Below, piece after piece: positions 62,258 through 64,000 of a stretch of 64,000 nucleotides of DNA. The stretch is from Margaritispora aquatica (Eukaryota; Ascomycota; Leotiomycetes; Helotiales; Discinellaceae). The stretch is taken from positions 72,135-136,134 of the forward strand of contig VJWN01000002.1 of NCBI GenBank assembly GCA_007644065.1, in the 5' to 3' direction. A model generated the notes under the pieces. That model was not told where the DNA came from and made no database searches. It saw nothing but the letters and a program-made list of their open reading frames with translations. The stretch's first letter is position 1. Every line of letters starts with the position of its first letter. The position numbers and the translations under genes are program-made.

Positions 62258-63964
62258 CTAGCTTTCACGGGTCTCCACCATATGAGAAGTGGATGGTTTC
62301 GCAGGAATTGCATCCTTATGTGAACCAAAAGAAGTGACGGATGTTGCGTCCGAGCCGCCAAAGTTGGAGTCGTCGTCATCATAATCACTATCCGTATCAT
62401 CGAACTCCTTCTCAGATACCAGGACCCTATCCTTCTCGTCGCTGTAGCGGATAAGAACAGGATGATTTCCAGGAGGAAGGGTTATGCTTTCGCTACGTCG
62501 ACCACGAGGGGTCATTCGAGCACTGTCATTGGTATCGCCGTCTTCGCGACTACCCCATGATGTCTGCATGATATGTTAGTTCATAGAAGCACTGGCACAG
62601 GACACGATGACTTACTGTGTTGAGTGTACACAGGGCGTAGAGCTTGATCAAGCCATGGAACTGTCCAAAGAGTATTGAGATGGGGAGGTAGATGATGTCC
62701 GATGGGTGGCGGATGAAGAGGCCGACTAGTTTTACGACCTTGGAGCAGAAGAGGAATGCGAATTGAGCATACCACATGTATAGTTGTCCATTTCCAGGTA
62801 GGTTTCGACCAGCTTCCCAAGCGAGCCTTAAGATCACCCAGTCAAAAACAAAGGCGAGAGAAGTTGGAGTGGCTATGTGAAGAGCATATGAGCACCACCA
62901 CTGTTGCCTATCATAAACTTATTAGTATCTGCACATGATGAGATAAAGTAGCTAGCTAAACTTACTTCCAAACATGTCTTTCAGTAATAGCACTAGTATA
63001 GTTACTCCTCCAGTTGCTTCGAGCCCATCGCAAACATTGGTAAAGGTACTTGGGGTTGTTCTCAAGGGTGGTTTCAATCTGACATTCCTGGTTGTATTGG
63101 ATCCAGGTCTTCCATTTGTTTGATACCAGCCAGCGTGTAATAAAGTTATCATCATCGGCATTGAGGTGGTACTGGCCCCAACGCTCAGTCTTGAACCCCT
63201 CCAAAAACAGGGGGCACTGCAGGATTTCGGCCCGGAACGCACATGTACGTCCGGACATGCACGATGTTCCACCGTCAATCCCGTGAGTTGCGGATATCTC
63301 CCAATTTCGTCGCTCGATATACACGGCACCCAGCCAGTTCCAGAGGGTTTCTTCAAGGTTGCCATTTCGAACTCTCTTGACTCTCTGATTTGGTCCAACG
63401 GCACCAACTCTTGGGTTCTCGAATGGTGCCAAAAGCCATGGCAAAATTGTCTTTGGCCACGTGACATCGTCATCCGCCATCACCACGAAGCTTGTCTTGA
63501 CCTCTGGAATTGCCTCGCAGACTTGCACACGCTTGTTCGCAATTGGGACATGGAATGTTCGGATATTTGAAGCTTCCAAAGACTTGGCAAATGCAATGAG
63601 TTTCTCATATTTGTCCGTGGTTGTTACGAGAAGCAGCTCGAATGGTTGGCAGACCAAGATGCTTTGGAGAGATTCCCTCAATTCCTCGAAATTATTATGG
63701 ATTGTGGGTATTATAACCGTAACATCCTTGACCGTGTAAGAGGGCTCTTCGGGGATGGGCTTTGACTTGTACCGCCAGTGGCTGAACGAGTTAACTAGCA
63801 AGCGAAAATATCTGTGTAACCTAGTAATCCAGAAATCAGTCCTTGAGTTTCAACGGGCTTCTCATGTACCGCAACGCATATCAAGGAGTAACTTACCAAA
63901 GAAAACAGAAGCTATAGAGTGCAGCCTTGTCGGACATCGACTCAAATAATGTTGAGATGTACAT
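62258..63964 (-). CDS. Type 2 glycosyltransferase, processive GT2 family
   Basis: Four exons on the minus strand, 63964-63897, 63820-62966, 62907-62616 and 62563-62258, give 506 aa. GT-A motifs are in order: VIIPT near residue 60, DDD at 139-141, NADDD at about 244-247 and QCLRW at about 284-288, the processive (D, D, D, QxxRW) signature seen in hyaluronan, chitin and cellulose synthases. Membrane helices follow (QLYMWYAQFAFLFCSKVV, IIYLPISILFGQFHGLIK) and then the TSWGSRED motif. The tail is acidic (DDTDSDYDDDD). This matches the fungal type 2 glycosyltransferase known to be needed for hyphal growth on solid surfaces in Zymoseptoria and Fusarium; its polysaccharide product is not settled. 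I use ATG 63964 (good context). The frame stays open to the window edge, so the N-terminus may extend. Confidence 0.88.
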
Positions 63965-64000
63965 TTTGGCCGGACTTTTCAACGTGACAAGAGAGGAAAC

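Overview
The window is nuclear DNA of a filamentous ascomycete. Short spliceosomal introns (mostly 45-100 nt, GT-AG, often with a CTAAC-like branch site) interrupt most genes, and the proteins are typical fungal families: Rab GTPase, family B beta-mannosidase, CAX calcium exchanger, Kin4-like kinase, GWT1, a HET-domain protein and a type 2 glycosyltransferase. Gene content and the long, microsatellite-rich intergenic stretches suggest Leotiomycetes/Helotiales (Sclerotinia/Botrytis-like), but this placement is inference. No tRNA, rRNA, CRISPR array or intact transposon was recognised.

Layout. 0.5-1.6 kb: Rab4-like GTPase (+). 2.6-5.0 kb: large Ser/Pro-rich protein of unknown function (+). 5.6-16.1 kb: the most unusual region, four related protein-kinase-like genes (called K1 to K4 here) that share exon structure, a short N-terminal YNxWxxYRD module and a C-terminal Cys/His motif. 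Only K2 (8003-10238) reads as intact. K1 carries two single-base frame breaks. K3 has its 5' half on + and its missing 3' half on - directly downstream, as if cut in an intron and inverted in place. K4 (-) carries two in-frame stops and a terminal frameshift. 16.7-20.8 kb: mostly relic-like sequence with weak ORFs. 20.9-23.5 kb: beta-mannosidase (+). 25.1-28.1 kb: vacuolar-type Ca2+/H+ exchanger (-), with a 16-nt microexon and a GC-AG intron. 28.1-35.0 kb: gene desert rich in simple repeats. 35.0-38.7 kb: Kin4-like kinase (-). 38.7-48.0 kb: second repeat-rich desert with several poly-G runs. 48.1-49.6 kb: GWT1 (-). 50.3-52.1 kb: HET-domain protein (-). 53.4-54.8 kb: BTB-like protein with uncertain 3' structure (+). 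54.8-62.2 kb: third desert. 62.3-64.0 kb: type 2 glycosyltransferase (-), possibly running past the window edge at its 5' end.

How the genes relate. These are independent eukaryotic transcription units. The housekeeping genes cover vesicle traffic (Rab), intracellular mannoside breakdown, calcium storage, mitotic kinase signalling, GPI-anchor synthesis and cell-surface polysaccharide synthesis. The kinase-like cluster and the HET gene form an accessory, fast-evolving layer. The cluster looks like a lineage-specific family that expanded by tandem duplication and is now decaying by point mutation, indel and inversion. Exon boundaries come from manual splice-site reading, cross-checked between paralogues or against known family motifs; none was tested with transcripts.
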